From: Bacteroidales bacterium
GTDB lineage: Bacteria > Bacteroidota > Bacteroidia > Bacteroidales > F082
Direction: 5' to 3'
Assembly (NCBI GenBank): GCA_017537965.1
Contig: JAFYJV010000030.1
Coordinates: forward strand, 33,575 to 97,574
Length of the DNA: 64,000 bases
The translations under genes were made by a program, and so were the position numbers. The stretch's first letter is position 1; each line of letters starts with the position of its first letter. The notes beneath the pieces were generated by a model, which was given only the letters and a program-made list of their open reading frames with translations, had not been told where the DNA came from and ran no database searches. Below are positions 1 to 7,981 of the stretch, one piece after another.

Positions 1-249
1 GCCTTTGACTTCGCCCCGTTCCATTTTGGCGACAACCCGCATCTATATGTGACCATGTTGGTTGCGGCCTTCTTCTCGTTCTTCACCCTCTCGAAGTTCG
101 GCCTCAAGGTACAGGAAAAAGTATATTTCACTGACTATAACCCACGTCAGCATATCGTGGCCTTCATCGTTAGTGTCTTTGCTTTCGTGTTCTGTCTAGG
201 CGCCTTGAACGCCACTGGATTCAGTCCATTCATTTACTTTAGATTCTGA
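1..249 (+). CDS. MBOAT family O-acyltransferase, C-terminal end (partial)
   Basis: The window opens inside this gene. The frame is open from base 1 to a TGA at 247-249 and gives the last 82 residues. Two hydrophobic membrane segments are visible, and the protein ends in PFIYFRF, exactly as the two complete MBOAT proteins at 2060 and 4869 do. MBOAT proteins of the AlgI type move acyl groups across the inner membrane to an exported polysaccharide. The catalytic His region lies upstream of the window. The stop overlaps the next start codon (TGATG), so the downstream SGNH protein is probably translationally coupled. The family call rests on the C-terminal likeness and the repeated gene order. Confidence 0.8.
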   Translation, partial: AFDFAPFHFGDNPHLYVTMLVAAFFSFFTLSKFGLKVQEKVYFTDYNPRQHIVAFIVSVFAFVFCLGALNATGFSPFIYFRF

Positions 250-2027
250 TGAAAAGGGGTAAAGGCAACATATTCTATGGCATCCTCTTCGGCCTCCTGA
301 TGGTCTTCCTGTTCTCGTTCACTATACAAGAGCACTTCAAGCCCTTTAAGACCAAGGAACTGATGGGTTATTTCCTGAAACCCAACAAGCCAAAGTTCCG
401 CTGGGAATGGTACAAGAACGGCTATTTCCAACAACATCTCGAGAAATACATCGCCAGCAACTACGGCTTCCGCGAGCCTATCATCAGGTTGTATCACCAA
501 TACTGTTGGGACTTTTTCGGAAAGGAATATGTGAGCTACATCCATTCGGGCAAGGAAAGATGGCTTTACTACGGCCACAACATCGAGGACTACTACGGCA
601 CCGAGATGTACCAATGGTACCCAGACTCCAAATCCGCACAGCAAGGCTACGAGCAGGAAGTGCGCCTGATGAACAAGGTAAGGGGCATCCTGGCCGACTA
701 TGACGTCACTGTGCTGACCTTCATCGCACCGAGCAAAAGCATCATCTATCCGGAATACCTGCCACAACGCGAGCACGACACCACATCGCTCAACGCTAGG
801 GAGTATTTTATCAAGCGTTTCGGCGAGACCGGCATGCCTTGCTTCGACATGAACGAATACTTCCTTCGCATGAAGGACACCTGCTCGTTCTACCTCTTCC
901 CGCCCACAGGCGACCACTGGAACTTCTCCTGCGTCTATGCCACCGACTCGCTGCTACACTTTATGGAAGCACAACGCGGCATCCGTATGCCCCACCTCGA
1001 ATACGGCAACGAATGGCACTCGGAATGCCGCATCGGTGAGCCACAGAACCGCGACCTCGAAGGCGAGCTGAACCTCATGCGGCCCATCAAGTTCAACCCG
1101 AAATTCGACTACAAGGAACGCGACTATTGGCTCGTTAGCGACTCCACCACGGTCAAGCCATCGGCGCTGTTCATCGGCAACTCCTTCCTGTTGAGGACCA
1201 TGGCATACATACCGCCCCAAGAGGTGTTTTCCGATTTCCAGTTCTGGTATTACAACAAGGTCGCCTACCAGGATGTCAATAAGATTAGCGACAGCGTCTC
1301 TTTCCTCAACCGCCTCGATTACATGCTCGATGCCGACTTCATCGTTTGGTTCTCGAGCAGCAGCCAGATGTACCGCGCCACTGAGGGGTTCGCCGAAGAC
1401 GCCATCATACAGCTATGCATCGGCGACGAGCGTTTCCGCCAACGACAAGAGCAGCTCATCGACAGCCTCTTTCACGACCAAACCACGCACAACACCATCG
1501 CCTGGAACTATCCCGACTCGCTTTACAGAATCAAGCTGGAAAGCTATACGCTCGACCTGCTAAAGAAAAACCCAGAGGCCTACTTCCCTGAAATCGCGGG
1601 TGAAGGCATCCCCACGGTACGTAATCCCAAACTTTTGGAAGACGATTATTGGGCAAAACGCAACATCCGTCTTCAAATCAAGCGCGATCCCGACTGGATG
1701 ACGAAAGTGGCCAGTTTTATGGTGGCACAAAACATCACCTTGCAACAGGCCCTGGACCAGGAAACGGAGAACGTGCTCTACGGACGTCCACTTATGCGCG
1801 ACACCAAAGTCGGAAACAAAGAATACCGCGAAATCCTCATCAGGCAGACGGAACAGCAAATCATCAACTATAAAGAGTGGTACGACGTTGCCAAGGCAGA
1901 TGCCCAAAGGCTAGGCATCACCATCGAAGAATCCGTTCGCAACCATGCCACCTATACCGTTGACGAGCAAATACGACAAGGGAAAATAACGCTGCCCGAA
2001 ACCGACACTGTTCGAGAAAACAAATAA
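249..2027 (+). CDS. AlgJ/AlgX-like SGNH (DHHW-type) acetyltransferase-like protein, copy 1
   Basis: This 592-residue protein has an N-terminal membrane anchor (residues 9-25) and a family-typical NYGFREPIIRLYHQ stretch at 71-84. The region that holds the Asp-x-His-Trp motif in the family reads T-G-D-H-W at 220-224, so the Asp sits one place later than usual. A GNS serine block lies at 310-312. AlgJ/AlgX proteins accept an acyl group from an MBOAT partner and place it on an exported glycan in the periplasm. The C-terminus carries two copies of a helical module of about 45 residues (471-515 and 535-580). The gene starts inside the stop of the preceding MBOAT gene. Whether this copy is catalytic is uncertain because of the altered motif. 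Confidence 0.75.
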   Translation: MKRGKGNIFYGILFGLLMVFLFSFTIQEHFKPFKTKELMGYFLKPNKPKFRWEWYKNGYFQQHLEKYIASNYGFREPIIRLYHQYCWDFFGKEYVSYIHSGKERWLYYGHNIEDYYGTEMYQWYPDSKSAQQGYEQEVRLMNKVRGILADYDVTVLTFIAPSKSIIYPEYLPQREHDTTSLNAREYFIKRFGETGMPCFDMNEYFLRMKDTCSFYLFPPTGDHWNFSCVYATDSLLHFMEAQRGIRMPHLEYGNEWHSECRIGEPQNRDLEGELNLMRPIKFNPKFDYKERDYWLVSDSTTVKPSALFIGNSFLLRTMAYIPPQEVFSDFQFWYYNKVAYQDVNKISDSVSFLNRLDYMLDADFIVWFSSSSQMYRATEGFAEDAIIQLCIGDERFRQRQEQLIDSLFHDQTTHNTIAWNYPDSLYRIKLESYTLDLLKKNPEAYFPEIAGEGIPTVRNPKLLEDDYWAKRNIRLQIKRDPDWMTKVASFMVAQNITLQQALDQETENVLYGRPLMRDTKVGNKEYREILIRQTEQQIINYKEWYDVAKADAQRLGITIEESVRNHATYTVDEQIRQGKITLPETDTVRENK

Positions 2028-2032
2028 ATCCT

Positions 2033-2040
2033 TATTTTTG
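2033..2040 (+). promoter_or_regulatory. Bacteroidota -7 box upstream of second MBOAT gene
   Basis: TATTTTTG matches the TAnnTTTG -7 element and lies 19 bases before the ATG at 2060. No clear TTTG -33 element is seen. It may be an internal promoter letting the second and third acyltransferase pairs be expressed separately from the first. Confidence 0.45.
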
Positions 2041-2059
2041 CAGACTCAAAACTAAGCAC

Positions 2060-3487
2060 ATGGTCTTCAGCAGCAGCATATTCCTCTTCTGGTTTCTGCC
2101 CATCTTCCTCGGGGTTTACTTTCTCGTGGACAGGCGCTACAAGAATGCCGTTGCCCTCCTGGCCAGCTTGGTTTTCTACGGCTTCGGCTCGCCGAAGTTC
2201 CTGTTGGTGCTGCTGCTCTCCATCCTTATCGACTTCTTCATAGTTCGGCAGATCGACAAGAGCGATGACGCAAAGAGGCGGAAAGTGTTCCTTGTGTTCT
2301 CTGTCATCCTCAACATCGGGCTGCTGGCCTATTTCAAATACGCCAACTTCTTCGTTGACAACTTCAATGCCGTGCTTTCTGCTTTTGGCACGGCTCCTGT
2401 CCGCTGGACCAAGGTGGTGTTGCCCATCGGCATCTCGTTCTTCACCTTCCAGAAGATGAGCTACAGTATCGACGTCTTCCGGAAGACCTCTGCCCCGCTG
2501 AAGAACATCACAGACTATGCCCTGTTCATCATGCTGTTTCCTCAGCTCATTGCGGGCCCCATTGTGCGTTACAACGAAATCGCCGAGCAAATCACCGACC
2601 GCAGTGCCAACGAGACAGCCGACAACCGCATCCTCGGCTTTTACCGCTTCGTCATCGGTCTCGCCAAGAAGATGCTGATTGCCAATATCATGGCAGAGTA
2701 TGTTGATCAGGTCTTCGCCCTGCCCACCACTGAGATTGGCCTTTCTACCGCTTGGCTGGGCATCCTCGCCTATACCTTCCAGATCTACTTCGACTTCTCC
2801 GGCTATAGCGACATGGCCATCGGCATCGGGCGGATGATTGGGTTCAAGTTCCCCGAGAACTTCAACAATCCCTACATCAGCCAAAGCGTGTCGGAGTTCT
2901 GGAAACGTTGGCACATCACCCTTGGAAGCTGGATGATGGACTACCTCTACATCCCGCTCGGCGGCAACCGCAGAGGCAACGGCCGCACCTACCTCAACCT
3001 TTGGATTGTCTTCTTCTTGTCGGGTCTGTGGCATGGGGCCGCTTGGACCTTCGTGGCATGGGGCGCCTTCCATGGCCTTTTCATCGTTATCGACAAGATG
3101 TTCTGGCTCAAGGCGAGCAAGAAAATCGGCAAGGTACCGCGTGTTGTCATCACCTTCGTCATTGTGATGATCGGCTGGGTACTCTTCCGTGCCGACACCA
3201 TCGGTTATGCCGTACACTATGTGGGGGCCATGTTCGGCGCCAACGGAAGCCTTCCTGTCGCCTTCGTCAGCCCACAATTTGTCTTCACCCTCATCGTCGC
3301 GGCCTTCTTCTCCTTCTTCGGTCTCACGAAAGCAGGCGACAAGGCCTTGGACTTCTTCTTCAACCGCAAAGCCTACAACGTCGGTCAAACCATTTGGGTC
3401 GGCTTGGTGATGGTTTTGCTGCTCATCCTCTCGGCATCGTTCATCCTTAAAGGCAGTTTCAACCCCTTCATTTACTTCAGGTTCTGA
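2060..3487 (+). CDS. MBOAT family O-acyltransferase (AlgI/PatA-like), copy 2
   Basis: This is a complete 475-residue polytopic membrane protein. It shows the AlgI-type landmarks: YFKYANFF at 91-98, LPIGISFFTFQ at 121-131, a conserved RWHITL at 283-288, PLGGNRRG at 299-306, and SGLWHGAAW at 321-329 with the presumed catalytic His at 325. Known members use a cytoplasmic acyl donor and pass the acyl group across the membrane. It is very like the copy at 4869 and ends in the same PFIYFRF. The stop overlaps the next ATG (TGATG at 3485-3489), pairing it with the SGNH protein at 3487. The acyl group and glycan cannot be told from sequence. Confidence 0.9.
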   Translation: MVFSSSIFLFWFLPIFLGVYFLVDRRYKNAVALLASLVFYGFGSPKFLLVLLLSILIDFFIVRQIDKSDDAKRRKVFLVFSVILNIGLLAYFKYANFFVDNFNAVLSAFGTAPVRWTKVVLPIGISFFTFQKMSYSIDVFRKTSAPLKNITDYALFIMLFPQLIAGPIVRYNEIAEQITDRSANETADNRILGFYRFVIGLAKKMLIANIMAEYVDQVFALPTTEIGLSTAWLGILAYTFQIYFDFSGYSDMAIGIGRMIGFKFPENFNNPYISQSVSEFWKRWHITLGSWMMDYLYIPLGGNRRGNGRTYLNLWIVFFLSGLWHGAAWTFVAWGAFHGLFIVIDKMFWLKASKKIGKVPRVVITFVIVMIGWVLFRADTIGYAVHYVGAMFGANGSLPVAFVSPQFVFTLIVAAFFSFFGLTKAGDKALDFFFNRKAYNVGQTIWVGLVMVLLLILSASFILKGSFNPFIYFRF

Positions 3488-4860
3488 TGAAAACGTTCAA
3501 GAGAATATGGTTCCTCGTGCTGCTCGCGCTGCTCTTCCTGCCGATGACGCAGACCTGCTTCCATTGGGTAGATGAGAAACCTTTGGACGGTGCCTTTGTG
3601 GAAGCGAAAAAGCCCGTCGTCAGTTTGAAGACCCTGTTCAACGAGGACAACAATAGCGCCAACGGCGAGACCGTCCAAGACTCGCTGACGACATGGTGCA
3701 ACGAGCAGACCGGCTTCCGCAAGTCGATGATACGCCTCAACAACCAGCTGCTCTATACTGCCTTCGGGAAAATCCCAGTCACCCATCTCGTGAAAGGCAA
3801 AGACAACAGCAATTTCTTTGATAAATCATATATCAACAGCTATATCGGCGAGACCTATATAGGTGAAGAGAAAATCAAATACATCACACGACAGCTCAAG
3901 GTCATACAAGACATGCTGGAAGCCAAGGGCGTCACCTTGCTGCCCGTCTTCGTTGTGGGCAAGGCCTCCTATTTCCCCGAGCTCATCCCCGACGATTTCA
4001 TGTCCAAACGCCAAGAGACCAACAACTACGAGGAATACTTGAAAGCCTTTGAGGAACAGGGCGTCGAGATGATCGACTTCAACCGATGGTTCTGCGAAAA
4101 CAAAGGCAACGAAGCGCATCCCATCTACTGCAACTTGAGTTCCCACTGGACGGTGTATGGAGCATCGTTGGCCATGGATTCGCTGGTGCGTTATATGGAA
4201 ACCAAGACGCATCAAACCCAAGCCCATGTCACCATCACGGCGTTCGACTCCACCTATCTGATGGAGCAAGATGACGAGCTCTATCGCATGATGAACCTCA
4301 TCTTCCCAATGGACCACAACACCATCTACCAGCCCAAATTCAGCTTCACCCAAGGCTATAAGCCCAGGGTGCTCTCCATCTCCGACTCTTATTGGTGGGC
4401 CATCTACGCCTGGGATGTGGCCTTGCACCAAAACCTCTTCTCCGAAGGCGGCTTCTGGTTCTACAACAAGACCGTCTATCCCAAACAAGATCCCATCCAA
4501 ACCGTGGAAGCGCTCAACTATAAACAAGAGATTGAAAAGCAAGAGTTTGTGCTACTGGTCTGCACCGAAGCCACCAACCAACTCTGGCCTTACGGTTTCA
4601 TCGAACGCTATCTGAGCGCCTATGACAACGTCTTCCGTTACAAGCAGCCCGAACAATACGATGCTTCCGACAACATTTATGCCGCCTACCGCAACGACAG
4701 AATCGCCAGCATCATCCAACACATCAAGGAAACGCCCGAATGGTTTGAGAGTGTCAAACAACAGGCCGAAGAGAAAGGCATGACCTTGGAAGAATCGCTT
4801 TGGGGCAGCGCTGAATACACTTATCGAATGAACATTGAACCCACAGGATACGTCAGATAA
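3487..4860 (+). CDS. AlgJ/AlgX-like SGNH-family protein, copy 2 (degenerate motif)
   Basis: This 457-residue protein is the shortest of the three SGNH-type partners. It has an N-terminal membrane anchor (7-22), TGFRKSMIRLNNQ at 75-87, and a motif region reading L-S-S-H-W at 217-221. The acidic residue expected two places before the His is therefore Ser. A serine block SDS lies at 299-301. One helical module of about 45 residues forms the C-terminus (404-447), where the other two copies have two. It is coupled to the MBOAT gene at 2060 and followed 8 bases later by the MBOAT gene at 4869. It may be a weak enzyme or a non-catalytic glycan-binding partner. Confidence 0.72.
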   Translation: MKTFKRIWFLVLLALLFLPMTQTCFHWVDEKPLDGAFVEAKKPVVSLKTLFNEDNNSANGETVQDSLTTWCNEQTGFRKSMIRLNNQLLYTAFGKIPVTHLVKGKDNSNFFDKSYINSYIGETYIGEEKIKYITRQLKVIQDMLEAKGVTLLPVFVVGKASYFPELIPDDFMSKRQETNNYEEYLKAFEEQGVEMIDFNRWFCENKGNEAHPIYCNLSSHWTVYGASLAMDSLVRYMETKTHQTQAHVTITAFDSTYLMEQDDELYRMMNLIFPMDHNTIYQPKFSFTQGYKPRVLSISDSYWWAIYAWDVALHQNLFSEGGFWFYNKTVYPKQDPIQTVEALNYKQEIEKQEFVLLVCTEATNQLWPYGFIERYLSAYDNVFRYKQPEQYDASDNIYAAYRNDRIASIIQHIKETPEWFESVKQQAEEKGMTLEESLWGSAEYTYRMNIEPTGYVR

Positions 4861-4868
4861 CAAACGCT

Positions 4869-6287
4869 ATGGTATTCAGCAGCAACATATTCCTACTCTA
4901 TTTCCTGCCGGCCTTTCTGTTGATGTATTTCATCGTGCCATGCCGGTTCAGGAACATCGTGCTGCTGTTGTTCTCCATTGTGTTTTACGCATACGGAGCG
5001 CCTGAATTCGTGCTGATTCTGTTAGCTTCGACGGTGGCCAATTTCTATTTGGTGAAAGCCATGCACAAGGCCAAAACGCAGACTCGAAAGAAGTTGTTTT
5101 GCGCCTTGGCCATCATCTTGTGCTTAGGCTTGCTGGCTTATTTCAAATATGCCAACTTCTTCGTCGAAAACCTCAATGGACTGCTGTGCATGCTAGGCCT
5201 CAAAAGCGTCCATTGGACCAAAGTGCTACTGCCCATCGGCATCTCGTTCTTCTCTTTCCAGTCGGTGACATACGTCATCGATACCTACCGAGGAAACAAC
5301 GAACCCATGAAGAAGCTGACGGACTACATGCTGTATATCATCATGTTTCCGCAACTCATCGCAGGCCCCATTGTGCGATATGGCGACATCGCCGCACAAA
5401 TCACCCATCGCAACTATCGTTGGTCGGAATGCCTGCAAGGGCTCTACCGTTTCGTCATCGGCTTGTGTAAAAAGGTGCTTATTGCCGATGTCATTGGGAC
5501 GCAGGTCGATACCCTTCTCGCCGGCAACCTGAGCGTTATGGACACTGGCACGGCGTGGATCACCATCATGGCCTACACCTTCCAACTCTATTTCGACTTC
5601 TCGGGCTACAGCGACATGGCCATCGGGTTGGGACGCATCATGGGATTCAGTTTCCCCGAAAACTTCGACAACCCATACAATTCCGCATCCATCACCGAGT
5701 TCTGGCGGCGTTGGCACAAGACGCTGAATGCCTTCATGCTCAATTATTTGTACATTCCGTTAGGCGGCAACCGCAAGGGAAAAGGGCGCACCTACCTGAA
5801 TCTTTGGATTGTCTTCCTTCTGTCGGGACTATGGCATGGTGCCAGTTGGAATTTCGTGCTTTGGGGAGCCTATCATGGTTTATTCTTGGTTATGGAGCGG
5901 CTGTTCCTCGGCAAATGGTATCAACGCATCGGGAAGGCGCCCAGTGTCATCATCACCTTCATCATCGTCATGATTGGCTGGGCGATATTCCGCATTGAGG
6001 ATTTATCACAAACCGCCACTTTTATCGGCCGTCTTTTTGCCTTCGATTTCGCTCCCATCCATTGGGCGAGCCAACCGCAATACTATTTCACCCTCGTCTT
6101 GGCTTTCTTCTTCTCCTTCGTTGGATTGTTCCCCTTCGGCAGGAAATGGCAGGACAAGGTTTTCTACACCAACTATTCCAACAAGGGTCACGCCATTGTT
6201 TGGCCTATCGCCATGCTGTTGTTCTTCTTCAGCTTGGCCGCCCTTAACGCTTCTGGTTTCAGTCCATTCATATATTTCCGATTCTGA
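4869..6287 (+). CDS. MBOAT family O-acyltransferase (AlgI/PatA-like), copy 3
   Basis: This is a complete 472-residue membrane acyltransferase closely matching the copy at 2060 over its whole length. It shares YFKYANFF (91-98), LPIGISFFSFQ (121-131), PLGGNRKG (297-304) and SGLWHGASW (319-327), with the presumed catalytic His at 323. The first codons of both genes are nearly identical, and both proteins end in PFIYFRF, which points to tandem duplication. The TGA at 6285-6287 overlaps the ATG of the next SGNH gene. The role is transmembrane delivery of an acyl group, usually acetyl, to a periplasmic polysaccharide modification complex. Confidence 0.9.
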   Translation: MVFSSNIFLLYFLPAFLLMYFIVPCRFRNIVLLLFSIVFYAYGAPEFVLILLASTVANFYLVKAMHKAKTQTRKKLFCALAIILCLGLLAYFKYANFFVENLNGLLCMLGLKSVHWTKVLLPIGISFFSFQSVTYVIDTYRGNNEPMKKLTDYMLYIIMFPQLIAGPIVRYGDIAAQITHRNYRWSECLQGLYRFVIGLCKKVLIADVIGTQVDTLLAGNLSVMDTGTAWITIMAYTFQLYFDFSGYSDMAIGLGRIMGFSFPENFDNPYNSASITEFWRRWHKTLNAFMLNYLYIPLGGNRKGKGRTYLNLWIVFLLSGLWHGASWNFVLWGAYHGLFLVMERLFLGKWYQRIGKAPSVIITFIIVMIGWAIFRIEDLSQTATFIGRLFAFDFAPIHWASQPQYYFTLVLAFFFSFVGLFPFGRKWQDKVFYTNYSNKGHAIVWPIAMLLFFFSLAALNASGFSPFIYFRF

Positions 6288-7948
6288 TGAAAAAGAACTT
6301 CTGCAAAATATTGTGTTTCGTTACGATGGCGTGTTTCGTGCTCGTCTTCGTCCAGGAAAAATGGCGGCCTTTTGAACCAAAGCCGTTGGCAGGAGTGAAT
6401 TTCACTACCGAATTCCCCGCTTTTACGTTGGAAAACTACACCTCTGGAAACCTGCAACGCGACTTGGAACAATATAGCAAAGAGAACTTCGGCTTCCGTG
6501 AATGGGCAATCAGGCTTTACAACCAGTATTCATATAGCTGTTTCAACAAGACCTACTGTCACTTTATCGTCCCCGGGAAAGACGGTTATTTGTTTTATAC
6601 CGAGGCTTTTAGTGAGTATTATGGCATCGAACCGCTTCATTTTTACAAGACCTATGACAATGCAAGGAAATGGGCTCGGAAAAACGTTGGGATGATGAAC
6701 AAGCTTCGTTATGTTCTGAAAGAATACGGCATTGAATTCCTGTGCTTTATGGCTCCAGACAAAGCCGAAATCTATTCTGAATACCTTCCGTACCACGAGC
6801 CGCCCACTCCCGACGTCATTCACACGGCAGCCTATTACGACTCGCTGATGACCGCCATCGACTTCCCTCACGTGGAGATGACAAAATGGTACCAAGCCAT
6901 GAAAGACACGGCTTCATTCCCCCTCTTCCCCAAGCGCGACACCCATTGGCGCTATTCTGCCGTCTTTGGTTATGACAGTCTTTTCAGCTACATGGACAAC
7001 CTCAACCATTTCGGCATTCCCGACATCCATGTCAACAAGCTGATAAAGCTTGACACGATGTATCCCGAAAACGACGAACAGACCCTCAACCTCATGTTCC
7101 CTATCGGAAACGACTCGCCAAAATACCGTGCCGACATCACTGTTGACTGCGGTGAAGGTTGTCGCAAGCCCAAGGTGCTTTTTGTCGGCGATTCTTTCAT
7201 TTGGGACCTGGAGACATACATGCCTTGGAAAGAAATCCTTGAAGATGTGGAGATTTGGTTTTATAACAAATCCGCTTTTGTGGGTTTCGAGAAAGAGAAA
7301 CATCCCATCACCGAAATCAACAGGCTGCGTTCCATTTTGAATGCCGATTATGTGGTTTGGTATTCCTCGGGTTACCAATGGAGCCGCGCTTCATACAACT
7401 TTGTCGAAGACGCCCTGCTGCTGCTTTGCGTTTCCGACAGCCTCTTTGATGCCCAGATTCCATGGGTGATGGACAGCTTGCAACATGACGTTTGTGAAGA
7501 CAGTCTGAGGGCACACGCCATCAAGACCCTGAAGAACAATCCCGAGCTTATCCCTGGCTTGGATGGCGATGCCATGCCGACCATCCGCAACACGCAAGCC
7601 ATTGCCTTGGCGCAACAAGCCAATGCCATCGCCAACGACAAGCAATGGAACGTCGCCTTGCACATCCAAGCCTCAAGGACAGGCCGCCTTTTCGACGACA
7701 TCTTAGACGAAGAGGCCGAAAACGTGTTGTCAGGTCGCCCCTTGATACGCCAAGAAATCCAAGTGGACACAGCCTCTATCATCGAATTTGAAGTCGGCAA
7801 GCTGATGGACCAATGGCGCAATAACGAAGAAAGCATCAAGTTCCTGGAAAACAAAGCCCAGGAGCGAGGCGTGACCTTTGAGGAGATCCTGGAAGCCGAT
7901 GCCCGTTGGGTAGTCAACGAAAAGCTGGCAAACGGGGAACTGTTTTAA
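6287..7948 (+). CDS. AlgJ/AlgX-like SGNH (DHHW-type) acetyltransferase-like protein, copy 3
   Basis: This 553-residue protein has an N-terminal membrane anchor (7-23) and ENFGFREWAIRLYNQ at 66-80. Unlike its two paralogues it keeps the canonical D-T-H-W at 218-221, and a GDS serine block lies at 301-303. It is therefore the copy most likely to be a working O-acetyltransferase of the AlgJ/AlgX type. Two helical modules (about 444-485 and 503-550) form the C-terminus. It is coupled to the MBOAT gene at 4869 by a TGATG overlap and ends 33 bases from the convergent GH16-like gene, which carries the same module. Confidence 0.8.
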   Translation: MKKNFCKILCFVTMACFVLVFVQEKWRPFEPKPLAGVNFTTEFPAFTLENYTSGNLQRDLEQYSKENFGFREWAIRLYNQYSYSCFNKTYCHFIVPGKDGYLFYTEAFSEYYGIEPLHFYKTYDNARKWARKNVGMMNKLRYVLKEYGIEFLCFMAPDKAEIYSEYLPYHEPPTPDVIHTAAYYDSLMTAIDFPHVEMTKWYQAMKDTASFPLFPKRDTHWRYSAVFGYDSLFSYMDNLNHFGIPDIHVNKLIKLDTMYPENDEQTLNLMFPIGNDSPKYRADITVDCGEGCRKPKVLFVGDSFIWDLETYMPWKEILEDVEIWFYNKSAFVGFEKEKHPITEINRLRSILNADYVVWYSSGYQWSRASYNFVEDALLLLCVSDSLFDAQIPWVMDSLQHDVCEDSLRAHAIKTLKNNPELIPGLDGDAMPTIRNTQAIALAQQANAIANDKQWNVALHIQASRTGRLFDDILDEEAENVLSGRPLIRQEIQVDTASIIEFEVGKLMDQWRNNEESIKFLENKAQERGVTFEEILEADARWVVNEKLANGELF

Positions 7949-7981
7949 TGGGTTTTTGGTCTGGATACCCAGACACGGCAC

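Noticed and set aside
1952-3388. Open frame of 478 codons on the minus strand opposite the second MBOAT gene
   Set aside because: It has a Glu/Asp/His-rich composition with no motif and lies wholly under a clear MBOAT gene.
7959-7974. Short hairpin (GTCTGG and CCAGAC) between the convergent SGNH and GH16-like genes
   Set aside because: The 6-base stem has no T-run on either strand, so it is not supported as a terminator.
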